DNA from: Streptococcus parasanguinis
Lineage (GTDB): Bacteria; Bacillota; Bacilli; Lactobacillales; Streptococcaceae
DNA: 5,479 nt
Direction of reading: 5' to 3'
NCBI GenBank assembly: GCA_018365265.1
Contig: JAGZKI010000070.1
Coordinates: 1 to 5,479 of the forward strand
This document shows positions 4,812 through 5,479 of this stretch, one piece after another (the first letter of the stretch is position 1; each line of letters opens with the position of its first letter). The translations under genes and the position numbers were made by a program. The notes beneath the pieces are model-generated. The model was given only the letters and a program-made list of their open reading frames with translations, was not told where the DNA came from and did no database searches.

Positions 4812-4943
4812 TGATACATTCAAACAAGATAATCTCATTTGAACACGAGCTACAACCTGGGCAAAAAAGATAGATTTGTCTTGGAGCATCGCTCCTGCAC
4901 CAAATCTCCTATTTTTGCTGGGGTTGTTACGCTCTTTGTATCA
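4812..4943 (-). repeat. Structured RNA repeat element, copy 1 (rpsN-rpsH spacer)
   Basis: A 132-nt element starting five nt after the rpsN stop codon. Minus-strand pairings: closing helix TGATAC (4943-4938) with GTATCA (4817-4812); GAGC (4934-4931) with GCTC (4850-4847); ACAACC (4927-4922) with GGTTGT (4857-4852); GCAAAAA (4918-4912) with TTTTTGC (4867-4861); AGATTTG (4907-4901) with CAAATCT (4878-4872); GGAGC (4895-4891) with GCTCC (4887-4883) around a GAU loop; and a side hairpin TTCAAA (4843-4838) with TTTGAA (4824-4819). The whole reads as a three-way junction: closing helix, one long five-helix arm, one short arm. Internal loops shared with the copy at 4202-4334 are AAA, GUA/A, UAGG/AUCU and GCA/AAG. 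The copies are diverged in sequence but alike in fold. It ends 74 nt before the rpsH start codon. Confidence 0.85.
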
Positions 4944-4948
4944 TAGAA

Positions 4949-5134
4949 TTACCAAGATGCTTTTGTGACACCTGGGATTTGACCTTTGTATGCCAATTCA
5001 CGGAAGCAAACACGGCAAAGTTTAAACTTGCGGTAAACTGAGTGTGGACGTCCACAACGTTCACAGCGAGTGTATGCTTGAGTAGAGAACTTCGCTGGGC
5101 GTTTGTTCTTAGCAATCATAGATTTTTTAGCCAT
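4949..5134 (-). CDS. rpsN: 30S ribosomal protein S14, zinc-binding type (uS14)
   Basis: S14 lies in the head of the 30S subunit and contacts 16S rRNA, S3 and S10. At 61 residues this is the short zinc-binding form (often called type Z), as opposed to the roughly 90-100-residue cysteine-free form. Four cysteines at residues 24, 27, 40 and 43 (C-x2-C-x12-C-x2-C) are placed to bind one zinc ion. The ending GQIPGVTKASW is typical of the family. The ATG has a full AGGAGGT eight bases upstream, which begins three nt after the rplE stop codon; with only 17 nt between the genes, translation is probably coupled. Many Firmicutes carry a second, zinc-free S14 elsewhere for zinc shortage, which cannot be judged here. 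Identification is secure. Confidence 0.99.
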   Translation of the reverse strand: MAKKSMIAKNKRPAKFSTQAYTRCERCGRPHSVYRKFKLCRVCFRELAYKGQIPGVTKASW

Positions 5135-5151
5135 TAGTTTTACCTCCTATA

Positions 5152-5479
5152 TTATTTTGCAAACGGCATTCCGAGGCCAGTAAGCAATGCACGTGATTCT
5201 TCGTCTGTGTTCGCTGTAGTTACAATTACGATATCCAAACCACGAGTTTTATCAACATCATCAAAGTTGATTTCTGGGAAGATCAATTGTTCTTTCACAC
5301 CAAGTGTGTAGTTTCCGCGTCCATCAAATGATTTAGTTGGAACACCATGGAAGTCACGCACACGTGGAAGTGAAACTGTTACCAATTTATCCAAGAATTC
5401 GTACATACGTTCACCACGAAGGGTAACTTTTGCACCGATCGCAACACCTTCACGAAGACGGAAGCCGGCGATTGATTTT
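5152..5479 (-). CDS. rplE: 50S ribosomal protein L5 (uL5), C-terminal part
   Basis: L5 binds 5S rRNA, forms part of the central protuberance and contacts P-site tRNA and the 30S head. The frame is open to the window edge, so the start is missing; about 108 codons remain of a protein usually near 180 residues. The visible part begins KSIAGFRLREGVAIGAKVTL and continues with GERMYEFLDKLV, SLPRVRDFHGV, SFDGRGNYTLGVKEQLIFPE and the end LLTGLGMPFAK, all typical of bacterial L5. It is the most upstream gene in the window and is followed after 17 nt by rpsN, the standard spc-operon order. In E. coli the S8 repressor site lies at the start of this gene, which is outside this window. Identification is secure. 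Confidence 0.98.
   Translation of the reverse strand, partial: KSIAGFRLREGVAIGAKVTLRGERMYEFLDKLVTVSLPRVRDFHGVPTKSFDGRGNYTLGVKEQLIFPEINFDDVDKTRGLDIVIVTTANTDEESRALLTGLGMPFAK

Overview
The window is a stretch of the ribosomal-protein spc operon of a low-GC Gram-positive bacterium, most likely a Streptococcus. All ten genes lie on the minus strand, so transcription runs from high to low coordinates: rplE (3' part), rpsN, rpsH, rplF, rplR, rpsE, rpmD, rplO, secY, adk (5' part). The genus call rests on the near-textbook streptococcal sequences of the 61-residue zinc-type S14, the 60-residue L30, the 118-residue L18 with a GTG start and the 436-residue SecY. SecY differs at many positions from the pneumococcal protein as I remember it, so I do not name a species.

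The genes supply large-subunit proteins (L5, L6, L18, L30, L15), small-subunit proteins (S14, S8, S5), the membrane channel of the Sec translocon (SecY) and adenylate kinase. Four junctions are tight (12-17 nt, rplE-rpsN, rplR-rpsE, rpsE-rpmD, rplO-secY). There the next Shine-Dalgarno site sits just after, or within a few bases of, the previous stop codon, which suggests translational coupling. The other five junctions are long (83-211 nt), and every one of them carries RNA hairpins.

The most interesting part is in two of the long gaps, rpsN-rpsH and rpsH-rplF. Each starts, a few bases after the upstream stop codon, with an element of about 132-133 nt that folds to the same predicted structure: a closing helix, a long arm of five stacked helices broken by conserved internal loops, a second short hairpin, and the closing strand. 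The two copies differ in most helices by compensatory changes (for example GAGC/GCTC in one and GCTC/GAGC in the other), while internal-loop bases such as UAGG/AUCU are kept. This is direct comparative evidence, inside one window, for a selected RNA structure. It may be a BOX-like streptococcal interspersed repeat or a cis-regulatory RNA of the operon.

Other structures worth attention are a 17-bp bulged hairpin between rpmD and rplO, and a terminator-like hairpin followed by a perfect 20-bp inverted repeat between secY and adk, the latter running into the adk Shine-Dalgarno site. No tRNA, rRNA, CRISPR array, insertion sequence or plus-strand gene is supported. No gap between genes exceeds 300 bases.
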